Shown piece after piece: positions 1 to 12,356 of a DNA stretch of 35,246 nt. The notes under the pieces are model-generated. The model saw nothing but the letters and a program-made list of their open reading frames with translations, did no database searches and was not told the origin of the DNA. Source of the stretch: Phycisphaerales bacterium (lineage in GTDB: Bacteria; Planctomycetota; Phycisphaerae; Phycisphaerales; UBA1924). The stretch spans positions 1-35,246 of the forward strand of contig JADYXW010000105.1 in assembly GCA_020853975.1 (NCBI GenBank), read 5' to 3'. Position numbers and translations under genes: made by a program. Within the stretch, counting starts at the first letter, position 1, and every line of letters starts with the position of its first letter.

Positions 1-2
1 CG

Positions 3-847
3 AACATGGCGCCCAACCCATGCTCGATCCGTGACCTTGTCGTGGGTGATGAGGTGCACACCGCGGCGCACGGCATCTACGCCGACATCCTCGCCTATGG
101 CGGGCACATCCGGCGCATCGAGTCCACGGGCCACATCGGCAGCGCGGCAACGCCCGTCAACATCCACTCGGGCTTTGGTCTCGCGGAACTCTTCTGCACG
201 GCGCAGGAGAACGGCCAGCCCGCGCCGCGCGACGTGCACGCCGACATCGCAGTGAATCTCCTGGCGCCGACCACGGGAAACACGCACGACTACGACGGCT
301 TCATCCGGCGCGTCCGCATCAGCGGCAGCCTCGACGGCGCGGTCGAGGCCAACATCATGCGTCCGGCGCCGATCACGGGACCGCCCGGCGGTTACGAGGG
401 TTCCGACCCGTTCGGCAGCACCAATGGGCTCTTTGTCGCGGGCAGCGTGCATGCGCCGATCACGCTCCGGCAGGGCATGCTGGTCACGTCGATGGTCGCC
501 GACGAGTTCACGCAGCCCATCGAGATGGAGACGTACCTGAAGGGGCGGATTATCGCCACCAGCGGGGGAATCGCCGCGCTCATGGTCGGGACGCAGCCGC
601 ACACGAATACGCTGCCGACCGCATCGTGGGGCCACGGGTTCATCGCCAGCGAGGCCCGCCCCGACTGGGACCCGTCGGCGCTCTTCCCGTTCAAGACGAC
701 GTCGATGATCTGCTCGCGTGCATCGGGGGTGACTGCTCGCGCGTTCTCCCTCAGGCAAACCCGGACTTCAACCACGACGGCAACGTCGACCAGGATGATG
801 TGTCGGCCTTGATCAACAGGGTTGCGGGCAACGGTTGCCCGGCGTAG
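3..847 (+). CDS. Secreted dockerin-tailed protein, 5'-truncated and frameshifted
   Basis: The reading frame is already open at the left edge, so the true start lies outside the window. About 220 residues in the first frame look like a repetitive, beta-rich extracellular protein (repeated short G-H-I and S-G-S-L/V segments, few Lys). I do not recognise a catalytic domain. Near 663-672 the frame breaks: the first frame reads PDWDPSALF and then loses sense, while the -1 frame continues GALPVQDDVDDLLACIGGDCS and then DFNHDGNVDQDDVSALI, ending NGCPA at 847. Joined across the break this makes two dockerin-like calcium loops (DWDxxGxLxxQDDVxxLL and DFNHDGNVDQDDVxxLI) with a Cys three residues from the end. 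The second loop closely matches the tail of the gene at 25254-27362. A one-base deletion (real or a sequencing error) explains the break. The dockerin-like tail is seen; calcium binding and a surface location are inferred. Confidence 0.7.
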
Positions 848-879
848 TGGACACCTGCACGGCTTGCCGCACCAGATTG

Positions 880-907
880 AAAACGGGCCGGCGCTGGGCC
901 GGCCCGT
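880..907 (-). terminator. Rho-independent terminator for clpC
   Basis: A perfect 10-base-pair stem (ACGGGCCGGC / GCCGGCCCGT) with a five-base loop lies at 883-907. Read on the minus strand it is followed directly by TTTT (880-883). It sits 25 bases after the clpC stop and 36 bases after the stop of the convergent left-edge gene, so it may serve both directions, but only the minus strand has a T run. Confidence 0.7.
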
Positions 908-931
908 GGGGTGAACTTGTGAGCGTCGCCG

Positions 932-3499
<2,568 letters not shown>

Positions 3500-3843
3500 C
3501 TGCGGCCCTTCTCCTCGCGTCGGGCGAGGTCTGGTCTCCTGATAATCTTTCGACAATCAGGGGGGCACGGGTTCACCGTGGGGGGCAAACCCGGGCGAAG
3601 TCTCCCAAGCCCAATAGGGGCGTGGGTTTGTGGTGCGGGGTTCGGGATGGCCTTCCGCCCCGCTGGCCCCACCGGGCTGTGATAGGCCCGCGGAGCGTGC
3701 CGGGCAGGGAGCGATCCGCGTGCCGAGCGGTCAGCGGACGGGGTGGCCGTGTGGGGACGCCAGCCCCGGTTTGGGTGCGCTGAGGGGGTTTCGGGAGGTC
3801 GGCGGCCCCCCGGCCCTGCCAGAATGGCACCTGTTGGTGCCGG
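3500..3843. other. Intergenic region upstream of clpC, no gene seen
   Basis: These 344 bases between the helicase stop and the clpC start hold the clpC Shine-Dalgarno and presumably its promoter, but I could not find a convincing -35/-10 pair. A small inverted repeat (CACGG-N5-CCGTG, 3566-3580) lies about 70 bases upstream of clpC. Open frames crossing the region have no recognisable protein content. Confidence 0.6.
3826..3841 (-). terminator. Possible terminator hairpin after the DEAD-box gene
   Basis: GGCACC-TGTT-GGTGCC is a perfect six-pair stem with a four-base loop starting two bases after the helicase stop codon. There is no T run behind it, so it may only protect the 3' end or be fortuitous. 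Confidence 0.3.
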
Positions 3844-5424
<1,581 letters not shown>

Positions 5425-5576
5425 GGCTTGTACTCGCAGAAAGGGCTAGGACAGGTCAGGACGCGTGAGGAGCTTGTGCCTCGCCTTGAGAAGCGTCCAC
5501 CGGGCGAAATCGCTCGGCTTTCCGGTGGCTGTCCGCCCACAGGAACCCCACATGATAGGCGCGCGGGGCGGTTCAT

Positions 5577-5604
5577 TTGGTCGAGACACACATTTCGGTA
5601 GGAT
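5577..5604 (+). promoter_or_regulatory. Sigma-70-like promoter for the gene at 5644
   Basis: TTGGTC (5577-5582), a 16-base spacer and TAGGAT (5599-5604) predict a start near 5611 and a leader of about 33 bases that holds the GGGGAG ribosome site of the next gene. The same TTGGnn-N16-TAGRAT form occurs at 10736-10763 and 27489-27516. Confidence 0.45.
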
Positions 5605-5643
5605 GGAAGCGGGTGCGCGGGCCACCAGCCCGGGGAGAACGCC

Positions 5644-7032
5644 ATGAGCTCACACGTGAACGGCGCGATGGCGGTGCTCCGCCGCTTTGTCGATGCGAAC
5701 GCCGCCCAGGACGTGGCGGGGATGATGAAGTGCCTGTCGAAGAGCACGCTGGAGTCGGGCGGGTTCTCGGGCCCCATGCCGGGGGAGTTCCGCTTTGAGT
5801 TCGGCGAGCCCGAGGAGCAGGCGCCGAGCGTCTTCATCCCCATGACGGTGCTCGCGCCGGGCGAGACGCCCGACACGCCCCCGACGCCCGTGATGGCCAT
5901 GCGGTGCATCATGGTGCAGGAAGAGGGCGAGTGGAAGTTCGACCTCGCGTCGACCATGCAGCCCCAGGTGGAGGCCATGGAGAGCGCGATGATGGATGCG
6001 ATGCAGCAGGTGGGCACCGCCATGGGCGAGGCCATGGGGGCGATGGGCGCCGCGGTGGGCGAGGCCCTTGGGGGCACCACGGGCGGCGAGCCCGGGGGCG
6101 AAATCAGCCCGTTCACCGGGGAGCCGCTGGAGTTCAGGTGCTGGGAGGACGCGCCGGGCGGCTACGAGGCGGAGGAACTGCGCGAACTTCCGGAGATGAC
6201 GCTGCTGGAGATCACCACGCGCCAGGTCTCCGATGCGCTCGGGCGAGAGGTGCCTGTGGTCGCCGACGTCAAGAGCCTGATGGACCTCTTCGGCGAGACC
6301 GACCCGACCAAGCTGATGCCCTGGCTGGACGGGGAGTTCACGGCGGGGCTGGGGCAGGCGATCGCGCTCTCGCCCTTCGCAGATCGCCTGAGGCGCGTCC
6401 GCATCGAGGCCTCGCTGGAATGGCAGTTCCGCGAGATGCTTTTGGACGGCACGGAGCTGGTCTATCGCGCGGACCTGCGCGCTGACGATGGGTGGTATCG
6501 GTTCCGGGATGAGCTGCCGACAGTGATCCCGCCCGTGCTCGCGGGGCTCATGGTGCCAGAGCCCGAGGTGCCGGAGGGCTTCACAACGCTGCCCACGCAG
6601 TCGTGGGGGCCGACGATCACGCAGTTCCGCGAACGGCTGGCGCCGCGTCTCATGCAGCGGATCTCGACGCTCGCCGCGGGCCCCGTGGCCCTGGACGTGC
6701 CCTGGGGGAGCATGATCAACGAAGACACGGACGGCAAGCGGCTGCAGGCGTGGGGGCTGTTCCCGGTTCTGGCGGCCCTGTCCACGCTGGTGAGCACGGG
6801 GGAGGCCCCGCCGCCGGGCGAGCTTCGCGTCATCCGGCTTGAGGACTCGCTGTGCGACCGGCGTGCCTCGTTCGTCGACGGCGTGCTGCACCTGGAGATG
6901 CTGCTGAGGCAGGGCGAGCAGGGGTGCTTCAGGCCCCACGAGCTGGTGGGCGTGCTGAAGGGGACGCCGATCGAGCCCACGGGCTCGCCATCGGAAAGCG
7001 AGGCGGGTTCGGACGAGGCGTCCGGTGGCTGA
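5644..7032 (+). CDS. Hypothetical protein, 462 aa, SnoaL/DUF4878-like N-terminus
   Basis: I do not recognise the full-length protein. The first 100 residues (AVLRRFVDANAAQDVAGMMKCLS, later GEWKFDLASTM) resemble the helix-then-sheet layout of SnoaL/NTF2-like or DUF4878 domains that follow a residue count or reaction in a cone-shaped fold; this is a weak call. Residues about 111-150 form a helix made almost only of Met, Ala and Gly (MESAMMDAMQQVGTAMGEAM onward), like a glycine-zipper or amphipathic membrane-active segment. The remaining 300 residues are acidic and have no signal peptide in front, so the protein appears cytoplasmic. ATG with GGGGAG eight bases upstream supports the start. It converges on the DUF1552 gene with a 12-base gap and is not in an operon. 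Confidence 0.8.
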   Translation: MSSHVNGAMAVLRRFVDANAAQDVAGMMKCLSKSTLESGGFSGPMPGEFRFEFGEPEEQAPSVFIPMTVLAPGETPDTPPTPVMAMRCIMVQEEGEWKFDLASTMQPQVEAMESAMMDAMQQVGTAMGEAMGAMGAAVGEALGGTTGGEPGGEISPFTGEPLEFRCWEDAPGGYEAEELRELPEMTLLEITTRQVSDALGREVPVVADVKSLMDLFGETDPTKLMPWLDGEFTAGLGQAIALSPFADRLRRVRIEASLEWQFREMLLDGTELVYRADLRADDGWYRFRDELPTVIPPVLAGLMVPEPEVPEGFTTLPTQSWGPTITQFRERLAPRLMQRISTLAAGPVALDVPWGSMINEDTDGKRLQAWGLFPVLAALSTLVSTGEAPPPGELRVIRLEDSLCDRRASFVDGVLHLEMLLRQGEQGCFRPHELVGVLKGTPIEPTGSPSESEAGSDEASGG

Positions 7033-7044
7033 TGTGCGTCGGGC

Positions 7045-8406
7045 TCACGCGTGCAGCGAAGGAAGACCGCCCGTCGAGTCTCCAAACTCTGTGACGCCGC
7101 AGCCCATGCGCTGGAGCATCGAGACGTAGAGGTTGCAGAGGGGGGTGTCCTTCGGGCAGTCGATGAGGCGGCCCGGGTCGATGGTGCCCCCGGCGCGGCC
7201 GGCGAGGATGATGGGCAGGTCCTCGTGGTTGTGCCGGTTGCCGTCGCTGATGCCCCCGCCGTACATCACCATGCAGTTGTCCAGGAGCGTGCCCCCGCCC
7301 TCGGGCGTGGAGGCCAGGCGTGAGACGAACCGCGCGAAGCGATCGACGTAGAAGCGGTCGATGCGGCGGATTTGCTCGATCATCTCGGCGTTGTTCTGGT
7401 GATGGGACAGGTGGTGGTGGCCCTCTTTCACACTGATCTCGGGGAAGGTGCGGTTGCTGCCGTCGTTCCCGAGCATGTAGGTGCCGATGCGGGTGGTGTC
7501 GGTCTGGAAGGCCAGGAGCAGGAGGTCGTAGTGCAGGTCGATGTGCTGCGAGAAGGTCTCCGGGATGCCCGCGGGCGCTGGGTAGTCCGGGGCCTTGATG
7601 GTGCCGGCGTCGTCGCGGGCGCGCTGGATGCGCAGCTCGATCTCGCGGACGGAGGTCTGGAACTGGTCGAGCTTGCGGCGGTCGGACGCCCCCAGGCGCG
7701 ACGCCAGGCGTGCGGAGTCGTCGCGCACGAAGTCGAGGATCGACTGGCGACGGCTGAGGCGGGCCTGCTGGGTGGCGGCGTCGCGCGCATCGCCGAACAG
7801 CCGCTCGAACGCCGCCCCCGGGTCAACGATCTTGGGCATCGGCGCGTCGTCGGCGCGCCAGGAGATGTTCGAGGAATAGGCGCAGGAGTACCCGGAGTCG
7901 CAGTTTCCGGCGCTGGGGCCCTGCTCGCACCCCAGCTCGATGGACGGAAGGCGCGTGGCACGGCCCGTCTCGCCCGCGGCGACCTGGTCGACGCTCACGC
8001 CGTTGCGGATGTCGTTGCCGGCGGTCTTGCGAGCCTGGCGGCCTGTGAGGAAGGACGCGGCGGAGCGGGCGTGGTCGCCCGGGCCATCGCCGTTGGCACG
8101 CGCCTTGGCGAGCGCGAGGCCCCGGATGACGCTCAGGTGCTGGCGCACGGGGGCGAGGGGTTCGAGCGTCTGCGAGAGCGCGTAGGAGGCGCCCTCGATG
8201 GCGGGGTTCCACGCGGCGTAGTTCACGCCGTTGGGGATGAACACCATCGCCATGCGCACGGGCGGCGCCGGAAAGATGGGATTAGCGGATGCCGCGACCG
8301 CGCGCGCGCCGGGAAGCGACTCGAGCATCGGCAGCGCGAGCGTGACACCCAGGCCCCGGAGCACGCCCCGACGCGAGGGTCCTGGCCTCTTTGGATCAGT
8401 CGGCAT
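7045..8406 (-). CDS. DUF1552 secreted protein with Tat signal
   Basis: Member of the DUF1552 family (PF07586) that is abundant in Planctomycetes and usually sits beside a DUF1592-type cytochrome protein; the biochemical role is unknown. It has 453 residues. A twin-arginine signal is visible (SRRGVLRGLGVTLALPMLESLPGARA, about residues 11-36), so export in folded form, possibly with a cofactor, is likely. Family features include FIPNGVNYAAWNP near the N-terminus, DHARSAASFLTG and a His-rich stretch (GHHHLSHHQNN), plus YGGGISDGNRHNHEDLPIILAG near the end. The ATG at 8406 is chosen because GGGGGAGGGAG precedes it. It overlaps the end of the upstream gene by 11 bases, which suggests translational coupling. 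A longer in-frame version from 8454 would place the Tat signal too far inside. Confidence 0.9.
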   Translation of the reverse strand: MPTDPKRPGPSRRGVLRGLGVTLALPMLESLPGARAVAASANPIFPAPPVRMAMVFIPNGVNYAAWNPAIEGASYALSQTLEPLAPVRQHLSVIRGLALAKARANGDGPGDHARSAASFLTGRQARKTAGNDIRNGVSVDQVAAGETGRATRLPSIELGCEQGPSAGNCDSGYSCAYSSNISWRADDAPMPKIVDPGAAFERLFGDARDAATQQARLSRRQSILDFVRDDSARLASRLGASDRRKLDQFQTSVREIELRIQRARDDAGTIKAPDYPAPAGIPETFSQHIDLHYDLLLLAFQTDTTRIGTYMLGNDGSNRTFPEISVKEGHHHLSHHQNNAEMIEQIRRIDRFYVDRFARFVSRLASTPEGGGTLLDNCMVMYGGGISDGNRHNHEDLPIILAGRAGGTIDPGRLIDCPKDTPLCNLYVSMLQRMGCGVTEFGDSTGGLPSLHA

Positions 8407-10729
8407 TCCTGGGCTCCCTCCCCCGGCAAGTCCGGAAGGTGTCACTGAGGACAACGGCTTCGATCATCGACCGCACGCCGTCGTTCTGTGCCCTGGTTTG
8501 GGCTGAAATCCGGCGGATGGCCGGCCGGTCGAAGGGCTCGGGGCCCCGGCCGACGGCGTAGGTCAGGAGCTTGGAGGCGAGGTTCTCGATGAACTGCTCG
8601 GAGCGGGCGCGAAGGACGCGCTTGAGGCCCTCGGGCCCCTCGAAACTGCCGTGGCCGGGGAGTTCGCCCGAGGCGTCCACCGGGCGGCCCGCCTCGGAGT
8701 CTCGCCAGCGGCCGATGGCGTCGAAGTTCTCGAGCGCGAGCCCGAGCGGGTCCATGCGTGTGTGGCAGGAGGCGCAGGTGGAGTCTGCGACGTGGGCCGC
8801 GAGGCGCTCGCGCAGGCTGGCGTCTTCTGGCAGGCCCCTTGCCTGCTCCAGGGGTGGGATGTCCGCGGGGGGCGGGGGCGGGGCCATGCCCAGGAGCTGG
8901 TCCAGCACGAAGAGCCCGCGTTTGACGGGGCTGGTGCGGACGGGGCTGCTGGTGAGCGTGAGGACCGCCGCCATGGTCATCACTCCGCCCCGGTGGGAGC
9001 CTTCGGGGAGGGTGACGGCGCGCATCTCATCGCCCGAGACGCCCGGCACGCCGTAGAAAGCAGCGAGACGGGCGTTGAGGAAGGTGTCGGGCGCGTCGAG
9101 GAGGTCGGTCGCGGGGCGGTTCTCGCGGACGGCGCGGGCGAAGAAGAGCGTGGCCTCGCGGGTCATCGCGTCGCGCAGCGGCGCGTCAAACTCCGGAGAT
9201 CGGGCGGCGTCGACGCTGGCCTTGTCGAGCTTGCGGAGCTGCAGCCACTGCCCGGAGAACTGGTTGATAAAGGCCTCTGAACGCGGGTCGGCGAGCAAGC
9301 GGCGGGTCTGAGCTAGCAGCCCCCCGTCGCTGAGGATCGAGCCGTCGGACGCCGCGGCGAGCAGGGGCTCGTCTGGCATGCTGCTCCACAGGAAGTAGGA
9401 GAGGCGTGAGGCGAGTTCGTAGCCATCGAGGCGGTAGACGCGGGAGGGTTCGTCGGGCCTGGGGTTCGCGATGGTGCGGAAGAGGAAGTTGGGCGAGACG
9501 AGCACTCCCGCCATGGCCTGGCGGACGGCGGGCTCGAAGTCGGCGCCCTCGGTCTGGGCGCGGTCGAAGAGGCGGAGCAGCGCGTCGAGCTCGTCCGCGG
9601 CGAGCGGGCGGCGATAGGCCCGGGTCGCGAAGCGCCCGAGCACCTCGCCCGCGCGCGTGCGGTCGTCGCCAGAGCCCGGGGCGAAGTAGGTCTCCCACGC
9701 CGGGCTGCGGACCGCCCCCGAGGCGTCGAGCGGTCCGGCGAGGGTGATCGAATCGATCGTGAGGTTGCGGTCCTCGACGTCGGGCTTCCAGTAGTCGTTC
9801 GTGAAGGCGGCGGCGAGGGTGTGCTCCCCCGCTTCGAGCCTGACGCGGTGTTCCAGCAGTTCCGGCGCGGCCCGAGAGCCGGAGACGTCGAACCCCGCGA
9901 CTTCCTTCTTGTCGAGGCGAAGGCTCAGCCTGGCGAACTCGTCGCCCGCGTGGGTTTCCCAGGCGCGGACGCGGAGCACGTAGTCTCCCGTGACGGGCGT
10001 GACGAAGGTGCTGAGCGCGGCGCCGTTGCTTGACAGCCCCACGCCTCCGCGCTCCGTGACGCGCCCGGACTGCGTGCTGCTCGTGAGCCTCAGGGGGCGA
10101 GGAACATCGCCGAAGGTCACCGTGGGCCCAAGCCCGGCCTCGATGGCCTGCTCCGCGGCAGCGAGGTACGCCTCCACGGACAGGGGCGAGGTGGAGAGGA
10201 CATCCGCGATGTTGTCAAAGCCGTATCCCGTGTCATCCGGCGGGAGCGTCTGCGAAAGGTCCGGCGCGGCGTCGGGGAGGAACAGCAGGTCGCGCAGCGT
10301 GTGCCGATACTCGCTGCGATTCAGCCGGTGGATGGTGAACCAGCCCGGGTCGGGTGCGGCGTCGGGAGGGACGTAGTGCCGAACCGCGTCCAGCCACTGC
10401 GTCAGGATGAGCCTCTGATGGTCGCTGGGGGAACGCTTGCCCTCGGGGGGCATCTGCGAGGTCGCGACGAGCTCGCGAAGAAGATTGAGTTGGTCGGGGC
10501 GGCGGAGGGCCTCCTCGAGCGTGGTGAGGTTGTCCAGCCGCACGTCGCCTTTGGACTTGGCTTCGGAGTGACACGGGTAGCAGTAGTCGGCGAGGACCGG
10601 CGTGATGCTCTCGGTGAGCCGCGATTGCAGGTCGGCCCCGAGGGTGTCCGAGGGTTGGGCGAGGACGGGGGCGCCGACAAACCCACAGGCGAGGAGCGAA
10701 CTGGCGATGTGCGAGAGCACTGACTTCAC
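8396..10729 (-). CDS. Planctomycete cytochrome-c / DUF1587-1592-1588-1585 protein
   Basis: A large secreted haem-domain protein of the planctomycete type. It has 777 residues. Signal peptide MKSVLSHIASSLLACGFVGAPVLA; a PSCyt1-like haem motif CYPCH (about residue 50) in front of KGDVRLDNL; DUF1587 (IHRLNRSEYRHTLRDLL); a carbohydrate-binding-like sheet domain around DYVLRVRAWE; then DUF1595/1592 (RRPLAADELDALLRLF, FLFRTIANP), DUF1588 with a second CxxCH (CASCHTRMDPLGLALENFDA) and DUF1585 at the C-terminus. The family is known; the substrate is not, and polymer degradation or electron transfer at the cell surface is only proposed. The start is GTG at 10729, with no true Shine-Dalgarno but TAGGAT exactly six bases upstream. 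First of a two-gene unit with the DUF1552 gene. Confidence 0.92.
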   Translation of the reverse strand: MKSVLSHIASSLLACGFVGAPVLAQPSDTLGADLQSRLTESITPVLADYCYPCHSEAKSKGDVRLDNLTTLEEALRRPDQLNLLRELVATSQMPPEGKRSPSDHQRLILTQWLDAVRHYVPPDAAPDPGWFTIHRLNRSEYRHTLRDLLFLPDAAPDLSQTLPPDDTGYGFDNIADVLSTSPLSVEAYLAAAEQAIEAGLGPTVTFGDVPRPLRLTSSTQSGRVTERGGVGLSSNGAALSTFVTPVTGDYVLRVRAWETHAGDEFARLSLRLDKKEVAGFDVSGSRAAPELLEHRVRLEAGEHTLAAAFTNDYWKPDVEDRNLTIDSITLAGPLDASGAVRSPAWETYFAPGSGDDRTRAGEVLGRFATRAYRRPLAADELDALLRLFDRAQTEGADFEPAVRQAMAGVLVSPNFLFRTIANPRPDEPSRVYRLDGYELASRLSYFLWSSMPDEPLLAAASDGSILSDGGLLAQTRRLLADPRSEAFINQFSGQWLQLRKLDKASVDAARSPEFDAPLRDAMTREATLFFARAVRENRPATDLLDAPDTFLNARLAAFYGVPGVSGDEMRAVTLPEGSHRGGVMTMAAVLTLTSSPVRTSPVKRGLFVLDQLLGMAPPPPPADIPPLEQARGLPEDASLRERLAAHVADSTCASCHTRMDPLGLALENFDAIGRWRDSEAGRPVDASGELPGHGSFEGPEGLKRVLRARSEQFIENLASKLLTYAVGRGPEPFDRPAIRRISAQTRAQNDGVRSMIEAVVLSDTFRTCRGREPRNAD

Positions 10730-10735
10730 AGGGGC

Positions 10736-10763
10736 ATCCTACCCGATGGTCCAGATGCGCCAA
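10736..10763 (-). promoter_or_regulatory. Promoter at the start of the cytochrome-c/DUF1592 gene, probably leaderless
   Basis: On the minus strand TTGGCG (10758-10763), a 16-base spacer and TAGGAT (10736-10741) stand so that TAGGAT ends six bases before the GTG start. Transcription would begin at or within a base or two of the start codon, which implies a leaderless mRNA. Confidence 0.5.
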
Positions 10764-10815
10764 GCCAGATGGGCCAAGGGGGCCCGCGTGCGCGCGGGCG
10801 GAGGGCAAGCCCGGA

Positions 10816-11712
10816 CTACTTCGATTCGGGCGTGGGGGCGGGCTTGGATTCGTCCGCGGGTTGGGATGCCCCGGGCTTCTGTTCGTCGAGAAGCCGAGAA
10901 TACGAGTAGAAGACCATCACCGCGGGGATGAACGCCTTCTCGCCGGCGTTCTTGGAGAGCTGGTCGAGCGATGAGACGCGGCCCGCGTTCACGTCGTCGG
11001 TCAGGTCGCGGATGACGTTGTCGAGGGTCGCGAGGAACGAGCCGAAGACCTCGTACTGCTCCGGGGTCTTGGGCATGAAGTTCCGAACGCCGGCGATGCC
11101 TGTGGGGAGGACGAAGTACCAGTTCTCGTCGTCCCCCTGGCGCATGGTGAGGCCGATGGGGGCGAGCACCGGCTTGCCGTCCCATAGCACCGCGACGGTC
11201 TCGTCGTCCACTTCTTCGGTGGTGAGGCGGCCCTCGGCGCCCTCGAGCCAGGTGAAGGGATCCACGAAGATGCCAGTGAGGGCGTCCTCGAAGCCGCCCC
11301 GGTTCTGCTCCATCTGCTGGGGGTTGGGGCGGCTGGGACGGCCTCCCCGCACCTGCCCGGCCAGCTGGGCCACGAGACCCGTGGGCTTTCCGGCCCTGGC
11401 GGAGGCTTCGGCGTCGGCACGGAGCTTGGCAACTTCCTCGGGGAATCGGGCCTGCAGCGCCTTGGCGAGGTCCTGCAGATTGCCCATCACGATGCCCGCG
11501 TCGGTCCAGAGGCGGCGCATCTGGGGAGTGTCGGCGTAGAGGAAGTCTCCCAGCAGGTCGGCCCGGCCCTCGGCCACGACCTGGCGCGCGGAAGAGAGGG
11601 TCGCGTGGGGCGTGTCGCGGGGAAGGTCGCGCTTGCAGCCGCCGAGTGGGAAGGCGACAGCCACGCAGACCGTCGTGGCCAGCAGGCGAGAGAGGTACCC
11701 CCAGAAGCGCAT
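10816..11712 (-). CDS. Hypothetical lipoprotein, 298 aa
   Basis: Exported lipoprotein of unknown function. The N-terminus has Arg, a hydrophobic stretch and a lipobox LGGC with the Cys near residue 26. The mature part is mostly helical, with a Gly/Arg/Pro-rich low-complexity stretch (VRGGRPSRPNPQQ) in the middle, a likely beta segment (TVAVLWDGKPVLAPIGLTMRQGD) and a Pro/Ser/Lys tail (SQPADESKPAPTPESK). I chose ATG at 11712 because TAGGAG lies seven bases upstream; the in-frame GTG two codons earlier would have no room for a ribosome site. It is 45 bases after nuoC and 86 bases before the cytochrome-c gene, all on the minus strand. No domain recognised. Confidence 0.82.
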   Translation of the reverse strand: MRFWGYLSRLLATTVCVAVAFPLGGCKRDLPRDTPHATLSSARQVVAEGRADLLGDFLYADTPQMRRLWTDAGIVMGNLQDLAKALQARFPEEVAKLRADAEASARAGKPTGLVAQLAGQVRGGRPSRPNPQQMEQNRGGFEDALTGIFVDPFTWLEGAEGRLTTEEVDDETVAVLWDGKPVLAPIGLTMRQGDDENWYFVLPTGIAGVRNFMPKTPEQYEVFGSFLATLDNVIRDLTDDVNAGRVSSLDQLSKNAGEKAFIPAVMVFYSYSRLLDEQKPGASQPADESKPAPTPESK

Positions 11713-11757
11713 GCACACACTCCTACCGGACGCCCCTCGCGGAGGATGCGGGAGCAG

Positions 11758-12324
11758 TCACGAAGACGAGCGATCGATGACCTTGTACGCCTCGCGTTCG
11801 CCCCGGCCCCGCACTGGATAGTCCTTGCGGAGCGGGAACGCCGGGTAGGCCTCCCAGAGCAGGATGCGCCGCAGGTCCGGGTGGTTGCGGAAGCGGACCC
11901 CGAGCATGTCGAAGACTTCCCGCTCCATCCACTCGGCACCGGGCCAGAGGTCGGTGACGGAATCGACGTACAGGGCAGGGTCGTCGGCGGTGCCGTCGGT
12001 AGGGAGACTGGGTGAGACAAAGGTCTTCACGAAGAAGCGGTCGCCCCGTGAGAAGTTGAGGAGGTTGTAGACGACGGCGAAGCGGCCCGGCGTGGGCGAG
12101 GGGTAGTTGAGGTAGTCCACGCCCCCGACATCGGAGAGAAAGCAGAAGTCGCACGCAGGGTTGGATTTGAGGAAGGACATCACGGCGTGAAGGTCGCCGG
12201 GCTCCACGATGAGCGTGGACTGCCCGCGGAACTCAGTGCCCTTGAACTTTGCGGCGGGGAAGGCCTTGCGCACATGGGCGAAGACAGGGTGGTCGAGCGT
12301 GGGGCTGGGCTGTGGGGTGCTCAT
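11758..12324 (-). CDS. nuoC: NADH-quinone oxidoreductase subunit C
   Basis: The 30-kDa-type hydrophilic subunit of respiratory complex I. The family signature is plain: WMEREVFDMLGVRFRNHPDLRRILLWE followed by PAFPLRKDYPV. It has 188 residues, a normal length for a stand-alone NuoC. The upstream ATG at 12324 matches the family N-terminus; a longer version from 12396 would add 24 residues unlike the family. No Shine-Dalgarno is visible. A TACAGT lies nine bases before the ATG. No other nuo gene lies in the window; neighbours are a small unknown gene upstream (32-base gap) and a lipoprotein downstream. Confidence 0.93.
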   Translation of the reverse strand: MSTPQPSPTLDHPVFAHVRKAFPAAKFKGTEFRGQSTLIVEPGDLHAVMSFLKSNPACDFCFLSDVGGVDYLNYPSPTPGRFAVVYNLLNFSRGDRFFVKTFVSPSLPTDGTADDPALYVDSVTDLWPGAEWMEREVFDMLGVRFRNHPDLRRILLWEAYPAFPLRKDYPVRGRGEREAYKVIDRSSS

Positions 12325-12356
12325 CTGGGTTCGACTGTAGGACGCCGCAGCGCGTG

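Noticed and set aside
3566..3580. CACGG-N5-CCGTG as a heat-shock regulator site for clpC
   Set aside because: It does not match CIRCE or CtsR sites and is short enough to occur by chance at this G+C content.
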